A stretch of 64,000 bases of DNA from Flavobacterium psychroterrae (GTDB taxonomy: Bacteria; Bacteroidota; Bacteroidia; Flavobacteriales; Flavobacteriaceae). Positions 23,754-31,966 of this stretch are shown piece after piece. Location: positions 1-64,000 of the forward strand of contig NZ_JAGYVZ010000005.1 in NCBI RefSeq assembly GCF_018380615.1. Direction: 5' to 3'. The first letter of the stretch is position 1. Every line of letters begins with the position of its first letter. Both the position numbers and the translations under genes were made by a program. Under the pieces are notes generated by a model. It was not told the origin of the DNA, did not search any database, and saw nothing but the letters and a program-made list of their open reading frames with translations.

Positions 23754-25466
23754 ATGGACGCAGGAAAAAGAACAATTAATGACATTTTTAACGGAAATAG
23801 AATTTTAGAAATTCCATTTTTTCAACGAGCATATGTTTGGGGAGATGATCAATGGGAAAGACTTTTGGAAGATATGGAAAACGTAAGTTTATCAAACAAA
23901 CCATATTTTTTAGGCTCAGTAATTTTAAAACAACAGCCGACAAATACAGCAAACCAAGTTGGTGACATTAGAACTTTAATTGATGGACAACAGCGTTTAA
24001 CAACACTAAATATTTTTTTTAAAGTTTTATGTTTAAAAACAAATCAAAATTCAACTTTTGAGAGAATTTTTAAACTTATTAGTAACGACATCGCTTTAAA
24101 ACATAATCACAACGACATTCAAGCATTCGAAATTATTCTGAATTTAACAGAGGAAAAAGATTTGATTGGAGAAGACAATATTACGAAAGCTTACACATTT
24201 TTTAAAAAGAGCATTGACCCAACCAAACTTAATTTTCAAAATATACTTTCAAAAATTTTATTTGTTGGTATTGATCTTGATGAAAACGAAGACGAACAGC
24301 AAATTTTTGACACAATAAATTCCTTAGGAGTCAAACTTACAACAGCTGAATTATTAAAAAATTACTTTTTTAATAGAAACGAAATAAATTCATATAACAT
24401 TTATTGGAAAAATGTTTTCGAAAAAGATGATGAAACTAAAAATTATTGGGATCGAGAAATAACAACAGGTCGTTTAAAAAGAACTTTTATAGATTTATTT
24501 TTCTACTCCTATTTACAAATTAAAATTCAAGAAAATACATTTTCTGTAAAAACAGATGATAAAATTGAATTTTCAAAAGTTGAACAACTTTTTGAATCGT
24601 ATAAAAAATTCATAAAAGAATACTTGAGTAATGACAAGAATTTAATTCTTGCTGAAATTAAAGAATATGCTTTGCTCTTTCAAGAAAATTTTAATTTTGA
24701 TATTATTGAAAATGAATTAACTAACCAGTATGGTGTAGAAAGAATTAATGCAATTATATTTGGTCTTGAAACTTCAACCCTAATTCCTTATGTTCTTTAT
24801 ATTCTCAAAAACGTTACTGATATTCAAACAAAAAAAGAATTGTTTGAGTTTTTAGAAAGTTTCATAATGCGAAGAATGACAGTTCATGCAAATACCAAAA
24901 ACTACAATCAATTATTTACAGACAGATTGATTTCGCATCAAATTTTATCTAAGCAACAATTCACAGACTTTTTGGAAACACAATCTGATAAAATTAACTT
25001 TCTTCCAACTGATGAAGAATTAAAAAAAGGTTTTCATTCTGAGATTTTAGTCAATAAACAATCAGCAGGAATTTTATATTTAATTGAATCAAAAATTAGA
25101 AATAGAAGTTTACAATCAACACAAGTATTAGGAATAAGCAAATATAGTTTAGAACATTTAATGCCAAAAAAATGGGAAAATCATTGGGGGAAATTATCAA
25201 ATCAAGAAGACCGAATTAAAAGAAATAGAAAACTTTTAACCCTCGGAAATTTAACTATTATAACACAATCTTTAAATGCAACTATTAGGGATTCAAGTTG
25301 GACGACAAAGAAAAAAGGTAAAGCAGATAAAAAAGGTTTACTTCAATATTCAAGTGGACTTGAGACAATTTCAAAATATTTACACCTTCCAGAATGGAAT
25401 GAAAATACAATAGAAGAACGAGCAGACGATTTATATGAACAAGCAAAAATGGTATGGAAAATATAA
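23754..25466 (+). CDS. DUF262/DUF1524 protein (GmrSD-like putative type IV restriction or defence factor)
   Basis: 570 residues. The N-terminal DUF262 domain has IPFFQRAYVW (residues 20-29) and the ParB-like signature DGQQRLTTL (77-85), which in GmrS and SspE-type proteins binds or hydrolyses nucleotide. The C-terminal DUF1524 region has the HNH-type block SLEHLMPKKW (Glu467, His468) and LGNLTIITQSLNATIRDSSW (from Leu497), expected to form a nuclease site. GmrSD and related proteins cut modified DNA or act against phage. The gene is complete and both active regions look intact. The substrate is unknown. No methyltransferase or phosphorothioation genes lie nearby. Confidence 0.88.
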   Translation: MDAGKRTINDIFNGNRILEIPFFQRAYVWGDDQWERLLEDMENVSLSNKPYFLGSVILKQQPTNTANQVGDIRTLIDGQQRLTTLNIFFKVLCLKTNQNSTFERIFKLISNDIALKHNHNDIQAFEIILNLTEEKDLIGEDNITKAYTFFKKSIDPTKLNFQNILSKILFVGIDLDENEDEQQIFDTINSLGVKLTTAELLKNYFFNRNEINSYNIYWKNVFEKDDETKNYWDREITTGRLKRTFIDLFFYSYLQIKIQENTFSVKTDDKIEFSKVEQLFESYKKFIKEYLSNDKNLILAEIKEYALLFQENFNFDIIENELTNQYGVERINAIIFGLETSTLIPYVLYILKNVTDIQTKKELFEFLESFIMRRMTVHANTKNYNQLFTDRLISHQILSKQQFTDFLETQSDKINFLPTDEELKKGFHSEILVNKQSAGILYLIESKIRNRSLQSTQVLGISKYSLEHLMPKKWENHWGKLSNQEDRIKRNRKLLTLGNLTIITQSLNATIRDSSWTTKKKGKADKKGLLQYSSGLETISKYLHLPEWNENTIEERADDLYEQAKMVWKI

Positions 25467-25623
25467 GTTACTATCACTGTGTGAAGTTTTCTTTCTTAAA
25501 ACCCGATCGCGGATATATCTTCATGTTAGATCGCGCTGATTTACAATCCGTACCAGCAACGGCGAAAAATAATACAATATAAAATAACAATTTTGAATAT
25601 TTAACTTTTAAAATTTCATAAAT

Positions 25624-25743
25624 ATGAGCAATCAAAAGCCACCCAACGGACCAAGTAAAACAGGAAACCCATCCGGACCAGGAAGAGGAAACAATCCGCC
25701 AAGTCCCCCTTCTAAACCGTCAGCACCAAAAACTTCTAAATAA
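25624..25743 (+). CDS. Pro/Gly-rich 39-residue peptide
   Basis: It reads MSNQKPPNGPSKTGNPSGPG, then RGNNPPSPPSKPSAPKTSK: 11 Pro, 5 Gly, and no residue larger than Gln or Arg after the Met. There is no hydrophobic segment, so it should be soluble and disordered. GC content is much higher than in its surroundings, and codon choice agrees with translation in this frame. It follows the DUF262 gene by 157 bases on the same strand. It is probably real because a neutral intergenic stretch would hardly maintain such composition, but the function is unknown. Confidence 0.55.
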   Translation: MSNQKPPNGPSKTGNPSGPGRGNNPPSPPSKPSAPKTSK

Positions 25744-25870
25744 GTTCGATGGCGCGAAGATTAACGTTCACATAATATTAAAAATCTAATCTTTTTGGGC
25801 AAGGATTGCAAATCTGCGATATCTGATAAAAATGCTGGAATAAACAAAAAAACACACTAAAAAAACAACA

Positions 25871-26275
25871 ATGACAAAAGAGGAACTAAACAAACTATCA
25901 CAAAAAATTGAAAATGTTTCGACTAATTTTCAACTTAAACCGTTTACAGACAATATAAAGTTACTCAAAGAAGATTTTGATATTAATGAAATAAAAACAC
26001 CTCAACAATACTTGAAAACTATTGACGATATTACTGAAATATTACGTCAAACTCGTCTTTTGTTTCTTTATTCAGTTTTTAATAAAGTTTGTACGGAACA
26101 AGACAAACTTTATCATTTTGCTACTCCATACAAAGCAAGTATGAGTTATAGTGCTGTAATCAAAAAAGGGAATAGTTTTTACCTTTTAGACGAAGATGGA
26201 GATTTTAGCGAAATTTTTACAAGTGAATCTTTTATGCAATTTATTGATGATGAGTATTGGGAATTATACGAATAA
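25871..26275 (+). CDS. Cytosolic protein of unknown function
   Basis: 134 residues without signal peptide or membrane segment. It has a helical N-terminus (TKEELNKLSQKIENVSTNFQ), a middle with YLKTIDDITEILRQTRLLFLYSVF, and an acidic C-terminus rich in aromatic residues (DEDGDFSEIF, IDDEYWELYE). The acidic tail resembles small immunity-type or inhibitor proteins in composition only. It lies in the accessory stretch behind the DUF262 gene. I recognise no family. Confidence 0.5.
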   Translation: MTKEELNKLSQKIENVSTNFQLKPFTDNIKLLKEDFDINEIKTPQQYLKTIDDITEILRQTRLLFLYSVFNKVCTEQDKLYHFATPYKASMSYSAVIKKGNSFYLLDEDGDFSEIFTSESFMQFIDDEYWELYE

Positions 26276-26333
26276 TAATGTAGCTTGAGTAACATTAAAA
26301 ACACATAAAAAGGTAATCATAAAAAACTAAAAA

Positions 26334-26915
26334 ATGAAACTACAATACTTGCTTGGATTTATTATTTTAGTTAATAATTTACTTTTTTCACAAGTAAAAA
26401 CAACTAATAATAATGTTTGGGTTGCAAAAGAATACAGTAAAGATGTTGCACTTTATAATTCAAAAAATTTCTTATTTAAAGATGTTTTAGGCTCGACAAC
26501 CGAAATCGTACAATTTGAAATAATTCCCCTTGCAGCTGCAAGTTCTGGAGAATTAACAACTTTGCTGTATAAATGTGAAAGTAAACAAAAAGAAGGTTTA
26601 GTATTAGGGTTTTATGGGAATTATTGGAACGATGCTGGCGTTCTTTATCAAGGTTACGCTTTTAAAAATTTTGAAAAAAACGAAGCAATCGAATTTTTAA
26701 ACAAGATACAAACTGCTATTGAAGACAATAAAAAATTTATAAACGATCAGGCTGATAACAATAATATTTTTTTTAAATATGATGATATTGATGTTTTAAT
26801 TTATTCATCTTCCCAAAATTACACAATTAGACTATTTTGGAAAGGCTTTGATAGTTCTTGGGAAAAAACTGCTTTTGACCGTTCAAAAAGAAGATTTGAA
26901 AAGAAAATCAAATAA
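26334..26915 (+). CDS. Secreted protein of unknown function
   Basis: 193 residues with a signal peptide cleaved after LLFSQV (about residue 20). The mature part is mixed alpha/beta with blocks EIIPLAAASSGELTTLLYKC, GLVLGFYGNYWNDAG and FKYDDIDVLIYSS. No named family was recognised. It is followed by a bidirectional terminator and closes the rightward accessory run. Confidence 0.5.
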   Translation: MKLQYLLGFIILVNNLLFSQVKTTNNNVWVAKEYSKDVALYNSKNFLFKDVLGSTTEIVQFEIIPLAAASSGELTTLLYKCESKQKEGLVLGFYGNYWNDAGVLYQGYAFKNFEKNEAIEFLNKIQTAIEDNKKFINDQADNNNIFFKYDDIDVLIYSSSQNYTIRLFWKGFDSSWEKTAFDRSKRRFEKKIK

Positions 26916-27008
26916 AAAGTATCTTTCATAAAGGTCTTCAACTCCTAGCGATGCTATAAATTACTTGATAAATAACCAATTCACAAAGAATCTATAAAAA
27001 CAAAAAAA

Positions 27009-27036
27009 CATCCCAAAAGAAAACTCTTTTGGGATG
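27009..27036. terminator. Bidirectional terminator
   Basis: CATCCCAAAAGA (27009-27020) pairs perfectly with TCTTTTGGGATG (27025-27036) across a four-base loop, with A-rich sequence before and T-rich after. It serves the secreted-protein gene on the left and the convergent GreA-like gene on the right. Confidence 0.85.
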
Positions 27037-27065
27037 TTTTTATTAACTATAATCAGAAAAGAGAT

Positions 27066-27443
27066 TTACACTTCCTCTTCTACTTTTAAAATTTCTAATT
27101 TCAAATTACCTTTTTTAGCAGGCCATTCTATAATATCACCTACTTTGTAGCCAACCATTGCAATACCTTCATCTGAAAGAACCGAAATTTTGTTTTTGCT
27201 TGTTTTTGCTTTTTCAGGACCAACAAGTAAAATTGTTTTTTGTTCGTTACTGCTGTGGTCTTTATAAGTTATTTTTCGGTTTATTGAAACTATATCTTCC
27301 GGCAGATTCTTTCGCAATACCTGCGTTGCTTTTTTTAACTGACCTAATAGCAACTCTTCTTCTTGTGGTGTTACTTTTTTACGTCTTACGTGATCTTTAA
27401 TTAAATCGTATGTTCCTGTTGTTAATATAATATTTTCTGACAT
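27066..27443 (-). CDS. GreA/GreB-family protein, probably Rnk-like
   Basis: 125 residues. The C-terminal part is a GreA/GreB FKBP-like domain: KTILLVGPEKA, ISVLSDEGIAMVGYKVGDIIEW, ending LKLEILKVE. The N-terminal helical segment (TYDLIKDHVRRKKVTPQEEELL) is much shorter than the two-helix coiled coil of GreA, about the length seen in Rnk-type proteins. It may bind RNA polymerase but probably cannot stimulate transcript cleavage through a long coiled-coil tip. No acidic tip pair is visible. Confidence 0.85.
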   Translation of the reverse strand: MSENIILTTGTYDLIKDHVRRKKVTPQEEELLLGQLKKATQVLRKNLPEDIVSINRKITYKDHSSNEQKTILLVGPEKAKTSKNKISVLSDEGIAMVGYKVGDIIEWPAKKGNLKLEILKVEEEV

Positions 27444-27821
27444 GACTTTCTTGTTTGCTTCATTTTAAATAGATTGCGACATACACTCTTCACTGAATAT
27501 CTTGCAGCCAGGGCAAATTCAATGATATCACATCCTAAATAAAAATTGAAGATTAAATAAATGACTATATATAATAAAAGGATCCCTGCCTAGAGTTGCG
27601 ACAGGGCAGAATTAATAAACTCTTTTGAGCTTTTTAAGAAAGTATCATCATGCAAATACGATAATGTGCACATCAGGCACATTAAACAGCTATTTACTAA
27701 ATAAAAATTTGAAGTTTCCATTGTGTTTTATTCTTGTTGCAAGATACGCTTTTTTCTTACAAAAACATAGAGGTAATAAAAAGAGTCATTTATCACATTT
27801 TAATATTGCTGTGAAGAAAGT
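27444..27821. other. Intergenic gap of 378 bases without a convincing gene
   Basis: A rightward frame starting with TTG near 27625 is open for 73 codons, but its composition and overlap with the 3' end of the next gene argue against it. An imperfect hairpin lies near 27580-27610 (GATCCCTGCC and GACAGGGC). I see no ladder repeat here. Confidence 0.4.
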
Positions 27822-28160
27822 CTATATTGCATTTGATTGTAAATAAATCTTGTGCAAATCATCCAACAATTCCATTTCTTGTTCTGGTAAAAGTTGCAAT
27901 GCAATTTCAAGGAAAGTCATTACATTAATATCTGTATTTGCGGTAATACTTGACAGACTTTTTGCTTCATCATTTAACAAAATAATACTCGCTTTGAGCA
28001 AATCCGAGACCATCAAATTAAGTTCGTTATAACCGGAAACTTTTAGCTTTATGCTAAACGAATTTTCACTATTATTTTCATGTTTTAGTTTTCTGAAATC
28101 TTTTGTTTTATTCATTAATTCAAAAAAATCTGCGGCTTGTTTTGTATCTTTTATTTCCAT
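27822..28160 (-). CDS. Protein of unknown function, divergent from an XRE regulator
   Basis: 112 residues, soluble, with a helical pattern: TKQAADFFELMNKTKDFRKL, then a short beta section, then LMVSDLLKASIILLNDEAKSL and a helical end LLPEQEMELLDDLHKI. No family was recognised. It diverges from the small XRE gene 114 bases away, and the shared upstream region carries repeats that may be operator sites. The pair could be regulator and target, or antitoxin-like; neither is supported beyond arrangement. Confidence 0.5.
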   Translation of the reverse strand: MEIKDTKQAADFFELMNKTKDFRKLKHENNSENSFSIKLKVSGYNELNLMVSDLLKASIILLNDEAKSLSSITANTDINVMTFLEIALQLLPEQEMELLDDLHKIYLQSNAI

Positions 28161-28274
28161 GTTTAATGAGATTCTGTTTATTTATTAAAGAACAAACTTA
28201 CAAAATTATCGGTTGAAAACAATCGGTTTTTTACAATTACTTAAAAACAATCTATTACTTGTAATTTCATTCTC
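28161..28274. promoter_or_regulatory. Divergent promoter region with repeated AACAATC motifs
   Basis: It contains two copies of ATCGGTT around GAAAACA, a further AACAATC, and the inverted pair TTACAA and TTGTAA about 20 bases apart. These lie between two divergent start codons, one belonging to an XRE-type regulator, so autoregulatory operators are plausible. No exact TAnnTTTG element was found. Confidence 0.35.
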
Positions 28275-28511
28275 ATGAATAGAACAAGAAAAAGTGAAAT
28301 TCCAGAAGTTGTTACACAATTAGGAATCAGGATAAAAGATGTAATTGAGGAAAATAAGTTAAAGCAAAGAGAAGTTGCGCATGATGCTGAAATGGATGTA
28401 GAAAACTTAAGAAAATACATTAAAGGCAAACAGGAAATGAAAATAAGTACTTTGTTTAAAATAGCTCAATCTTTAAAAATATCTCCAAGTGATTTAATTA
28501 AAGATTTGTAA
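28275..28511 (+). CDS. XRE-type helix-turn-helix regulator
   Basis: 78 residues, almost entirely one HTH_3 domain: RIKDVIEENKLKQREVAHDAEMDVENLRKYIKG, then KISTLFKIAQSLKISPSDLI. The recognition-helix region is VENLRKYIKG. It is a small DNA-binding protein of the Cro/C1 fold. It is followed 23 bases later by a membrane protein gene, likely cotranscribed, and is divergent from a 112-residue unknown protein. Confidence 0.88.
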   Translation: MNRTRKSEIPEVVTQLGIRIKDVIEENKLKQREVAHDAEMDVENLRKYIKGKQEMKISTLFKIAQSLKISPSDLIKDL

Positions 28512-28534
28512 CTCGAAATATTTCTTTGCATCAA

Positions 28535-28975
28535 ATGAAAATACATTCAAAATTTAGAACTTTATTTTTACTTAAAGTAAACATACTTTTTTTCATAATT
28601 GATTCGTTTTGTATTTATTACCTTTTCAATGGTTTTAAAAATCAAGATTATATGATGATTTTAGAATCGGTACTATTTTTAGCATTGAGTCTATTTCTCC
28701 ACATTCTTCATCTTCGTACGGTTAATGAAATTATTGTTTTGGAAGATGGGTTACAAAAAACAACTTTACTTTCAGGTAAGGTAGAATTTATTCCATTTTC
28801 GTCTATTGTAAATATTCAAACAAAACGCATTTCAGCATCTTATAGCAAGGGAGGACAAATTACTACGGGTTATTTTGAAAGTACAATACTTCTTGAAAAT
28901 GGTACTGAATTATGTATTGACCCCGACTATGACAATTATCTGGAAATTGTTGTCGCAGTAAGACATAATATTTAA
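28535..28975 (+). CDS. Two-TM protein with PH-like domain
   Basis: About 146 residues from the ATG at 28535; the frame is open three codons further up to a TTG. Two membrane segments lie at about 12-30 and 40-58, followed by a beta-rich C-terminal region (NEIIVLEDGLQKTTL, VEFIPFSSIVNIQT, STILLENGTELCID). That pattern resembles bacterial membrane proteins with a PH-like domain of the YdbS/DUF304 style, single copy here. The function is unknown. It probably forms a transcript with the XRE gene upstream. Confidence 0.5.
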   Translation: MKIHSKFRTLFLLKVNILFFIIDSFCIYYLFNGFKNQDYMMILESVLFLALSLFLHILHLRTVNEIIVLEDGLQKTTLLSGKVEFIPFSSIVNIQTKRISASYSKGGQITTGYFESTILLENGTELCIDPDYDNYLEIVVAVRHNI

Positions 28976-29098
28976 AAAATAAAGTATTATTCGAAACATA
29001 AAAATTACACGAAAATATCTTTTATAACTTTTACATTTTATAAAATGCTTTTTTGTGTTTCGAAGATTGAATCAAGTGTAATCAGATTATAATAATAA

Positions 29099-29653
29099 AT
29101 GAAACTAAAAAACCACAAGTTTTTCAAAAAATATAGAATTCTTAAATATATATTATTAATCCATCTGGCATTTTCACTGCTTATTTTTACTTCAGAGCTC
29201 ATTCATGGTGTTATTGATGGAAATATTCTTGGAAATTTTCAAAAACGTTTTGAAAACTATAAAGCATTTGACAATCCGGAACAATACTTAAAAAAAGATT
29301 ATTTTGTTGTAGACACCGCCTATATTGAAATAACATCTGATGGTAGTTCTAGAAGAAAAAACACTATAATTAAGGGCAATTTAATCAATTCAAAAAACAA
29401 AAAAGAGTTAAGTTGCAGTTATAGAAATATAATCTTAATAGATGAAAATTATAATTTCAATGAAAAAATAAAAGTTATAAAAGTATGGCGAAATACAATT
29501 AATGACGAAGTTTTTTTAGGAGGTAAAAACTACATTAGTCGTGAAAAAACGAATGCAGGCGGAGGAATATATTCTTATTTTTCTCTTATACCGCTTATCA
29601 TAATTCTACTAATTTTAAAAAACAAATCAGAAAACCAACGTAATGAATTATAA
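29099..29653 (+). CDS. Membrane protein of unknown function
   Basis: 184 residues. One membrane segment is at about 17-37 (ILLIHLAFSLLIFTSELIHG) and a second near the C-terminus at 160-175 (FSLIPLIIILLILKN). An extracytoplasmic domain of about 110 residues lies between them (YFVVDTAYIEITSDG, IIKGNLINSKNKKEL). No family was recognised. Both ends are basic, consistent with cytoplasmic termini. Confidence 0.5.
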   Translation: MKLKNHKFFKKYRILKYILLIHLAFSLLIFTSELIHGVIDGNILGNFQKRFENYKAFDNPEQYLKKDYFVVDTAYIEITSDGSSRRKNTIIKGNLINSKNKKELSCSYRNIILIDENYNFNEKIKVIKVWRNTINDEVFLGGKNYISREKTNAGGGIYSYFSLIPLIIILLILKNKSENQRNEL

Positions 29654-29792
29654 AAAGCTACCACAAATTAAAATCTAGATAGCAAGTACAAATTCAACAA
29701 TAAACCACAAAATAACTACAACTTTAAACAAGTAAATTCTTTAATTTGATTGCTATTTGAGATAGTTCTAAAACTTATATAAAATTTAAAAA

Positions 29793-30590
29793 ATGAAGAC
29801 TTATTTTGTAGACTCGTTTACGAACGAAAAATTTAAAGGAAATCCGGCTGCAGTTTGTTTACCTAACACAGAACTAGACAGCGAAACAATGCAAAATATT
29901 GCTACAGAAATTGGATTTTCGGAAACTGCCTTTATAAAGCAAATCTCAGATAACAATTATAGCATTCGGTTTTTTTCGCCAAAAACAGAAATTCCATTAT
30001 GTGGGCACGCAACATTGGCTTCATCAAAAATAGTTTTCGATACAACTTCATTCGAAAATATAAAATTTATCAACGCTGAAAATGTTGAGTTGCCTATTGC
30101 CAAAGTAGGAAATAAAATCAAAATGCAATTTCCTGTTTACAACACTCAAGAAACCGAAGTTCCTCAGGAAATGACAGACGCACTTGGAATTTCTGAAATT
30201 TCGAATAAAAGATACAGTCCTAAAAACAAAATAATTTTAATTGAAATTAAATGTGCGATTGAACTTGCCAATTTAAAACCTGATTTTACGGCTTTAGTAA
30301 ATTCATATTCCGGAATTAATGGCGTTTTAGTAACCGCAGTTTCAGACACCGCAAATTTCGATTTTCATTACCGTTATTTTTGGCCTTGGTCCGGCACAAA
30401 TGAAGATCCTGTAACTGGCGGCGTTCAAACTTTTTTGACTAAATACTGGTCAGAAAGACTGAACAAAACAAAATTCAATGCTTATCAGTCTTCGTCAAGA
30501 ACAGGAACAATGAGCACGGAACTTGTAGCTGATAAAGTTTTTATTTTAGGCGAAGCGGTAACAGTATTAGAAGGAGAATTTAATTTATAA
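29793..30590 (+). CDS. PhzF family isomerase-like protein
   Basis: 265 residues. PhzF blocks are clear: the start KTYFVDSFTNEKFKGNPAAVC, the catalytic region IGFSETAFI with Glu at about residue 46, FFSPKTEIPLCGHATLAS, and the second-half RYFWPWSGTNEDPVTGGVQTFL. Family members are homodimeric diaminopimelate-epimerase-like isomerases. Outside phenazine operons the substrate is unknown, and no phenazine genes are present. It is annotated as PhzF family only. Confidence 0.92.
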   Translation: MKTYFVDSFTNEKFKGNPAAVCLPNTELDSETMQNIATEIGFSETAFIKQISDNNYSIRFFSPKTEIPLCGHATLASSKIVFDTTSFENIKFINAENVELPIAKVGNKIKMQFPVYNTQETEVPQEMTDALGISEISNKRYSPKNKIILIEIKCAIELANLKPDFTALVNSYSGINGVLVTAVSDTANFDFHYRYFWPWSGTNEDPVTGGVQTFLTKYWSERLNKTKFNAYQSSSRTGTMSTELVADKVFILGEAVTVLEGEFNL

Positions 30591-30695
30591 TTTTTTAAAT
30601 CTGGATTTACGGCTTTACGTAAGGTAATTAATACTAAACGAGTTAATTTTGGAAAAATAATTTTTATCTGTTTAAAACCAATAAAAAACATTCTG

Positions 30696-31124
30696 ATGAA
30701 ACTCATAATTAAACTCGTTATTTTAATTTTCAACCTGACTTTATCTGCACAATCAGACAATTTTATTGGTGATTATTCGCGTTCACTCAGCGAAGAAGGA
30801 AACCATATCATAGAATATAAACTAACCTTAAATCAAAACGGGACATTCCTGTTTCATTCCTATACAAAAATGCAAGGCGGAACTCCTCCGGAAGTGAACA
30901 AATACGGAAAAGGAAAATGGACTGCAAAAGACAATCTGATTACTTTTTCGGCAAATAAAAACGAAGATTTTGATGAAAAATATACCTTGAATTTTAATAA
31001 ATCTACGGCAAGATTTATAACTAAAAACCCAAGAAACAAAACCGATCAAATCGTTAAAACAAGACTTGCGTTTATTGCCTCAGGAATTTTCTGGATGCAA
31101 CGAATTGATGTTTTTAAAGTGTGA
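30696..31124 (+). CDS. Secreted small protein of unknown function
   Basis: 142 residues with a signal peptide cleaved after LTLSAQ (about residue 19). The mature 120 residues look like a small beta-barrel of lipocalin type: FIGDYSRSLSEEG, YKLTLNQNGTFLFHSYTKMQGG, GKGKWTAKDNLITFSANK. The opening pattern (Gly-Asp-Tyr then Leu-x-Leu-Asn-x-Asn-Gly-Thr-Phe) is common in Bacteroidota lipocalin-like or copper-resistance NlpE-like proteins. No specific ligand can be read. A terminator follows. Confidence 0.5.
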   Translation: MKLIIKLVILIFNLTLSAQSDNFIGDYSRSLSEEGNHIIEYKLTLNQNGTFLFHSYTKMQGGTPPEVNKYGKGKWTAKDNLITFSANKNEDFDEKYTLNFNKSTARFITKNPRNKTDQIVKTRLAFIASGIFWMQRIDVFKV

Positions 31125-31167
31125 CACCTTTAACTTTGCACTTATAACATACTAGAGCACAAAATAT

Positions 31168-31205
31168 AAAAATGCCACAAGAAAATATTTTTTGTGGCTT
31201 TTTTT
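31168..31205 (+). terminator. Intrinsic terminator
   Basis: AAAAATGCCACAA pairs with TTGTGGC followed by a T-run to 31205. It lies about 45 bases after the small secreted protein gene. Confidence 0.75.
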
Positions 31206-31292
31206 ATAAATAGAAAAAATCAATCTTTGTCAAAACGGATTATAAGTTTTACTATCTAAAAAACAAATAACTATAATTTTAAAAATATACGA

Positions 31293-31928
31293 ATGAAAAT
31301 ACTTTTGTTCCTTCTCTTTAACTTTTCATTTCTTTTTGCTCAAAATAAAAGTAGTACAGTTTATAAAGAATATTATGAGAACAGTTCGGTAATTAAAGTT
31401 AAAGGTTTCATGTCTGACATAGGCACTAAAGAGGGTTTATGGAACCGGTATACAAAAAATGGTGTGCTGGGAATAACAGGGAATTTTGAAAATGATCGAG
31501 AAATAGGTATTTGGAAAGAATTTTACGAGAGCGGGAAAATAATGAAAACCGCAAACTACATTAATGGGAAGAAAGCTTTACAAAAATATTATTATGAAAG
31601 CGGAACACTAATTTCTGAAACAAACTATATCAATGGAAAAAAAGAAGGTGAAGTAATTGTTTATTGGGAAAACGGAAAAATAAAATCCAAAGAGAATTAT
31701 CTACATAATAACCAAATTGGTAAGTTCAGTATTTATTCTAAGAATGAAATTTTGATAGGTGAAGGAACTTATTCAAACGACTCAAACGAAATAGGAATTT
31801 GGAAATACTTTTTCGCTGACGGAACTATACGCCAAGAGATTGATTATTCTTCAGAAAAAGAAAAAAAAGAAACTACTTATGACAGTAGCGGAAAAATTAT
31901 AGACGTTAAATACGAAAAAAGATTATAG
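31293..31928 (+). CDS. YwqK-family repeat protein (MORN-like)
   Basis: 211 residues with a signal peptide (after FLFAQN, about residue 19) and repeated YwqK/MORN-like units of about 23 residues. Examples are GLWNRYTKNGVLGITGNFEN, GIWKEFYESGKIMKTANYIN, and then YYESGTLISETNYINGKKEG. Such proteins are annotated as YwqK antitoxins after a Bacillus protein, but secreted versions like this one have no toxin beside them and are better viewed as beta-rich repeat proteins. No toxin candidate is adjacent. Confidence 0.85.
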   Translation: MKILLFLLFNFSFLFAQNKSSTVYKEYYENSSVIKVKGFMSDIGTKEGLWNRYTKNGVLGITGNFENDREIGIWKEFYESGKIMKTANYINGKKALQKYYYESGTLISETNYINGKKEGEVIVYWENGKIKSKENYLHNNQIGKFSIYSKNEILIGEGTYSNDSNEIGIWKYFFADGTIRQEIDYSSEKEKKETTYDSSGKIIDVKYEKRL

Positions 31929-31966
31929 TCTAATTGATAACCATGCTATTAAACAACTAAAAAAAC

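Noticed and set aside
27625..27846. A 73-codon rightward frame
   Set aside because: It starts at TTG, overlaps the 3' end of the gene at 27822-28160 and has no domain or signal.
29793..30590. Phenazine biosynthesis
   Set aside because: Only a PhzF family member is present. No other phenazine genes are found, and PhzF-like proteins are widespread with other roles.
31293..31928. Toxin-antitoxin pair based on the YwqK family name
   Set aside because: The protein has a signal peptide and no toxin gene lies next to it.
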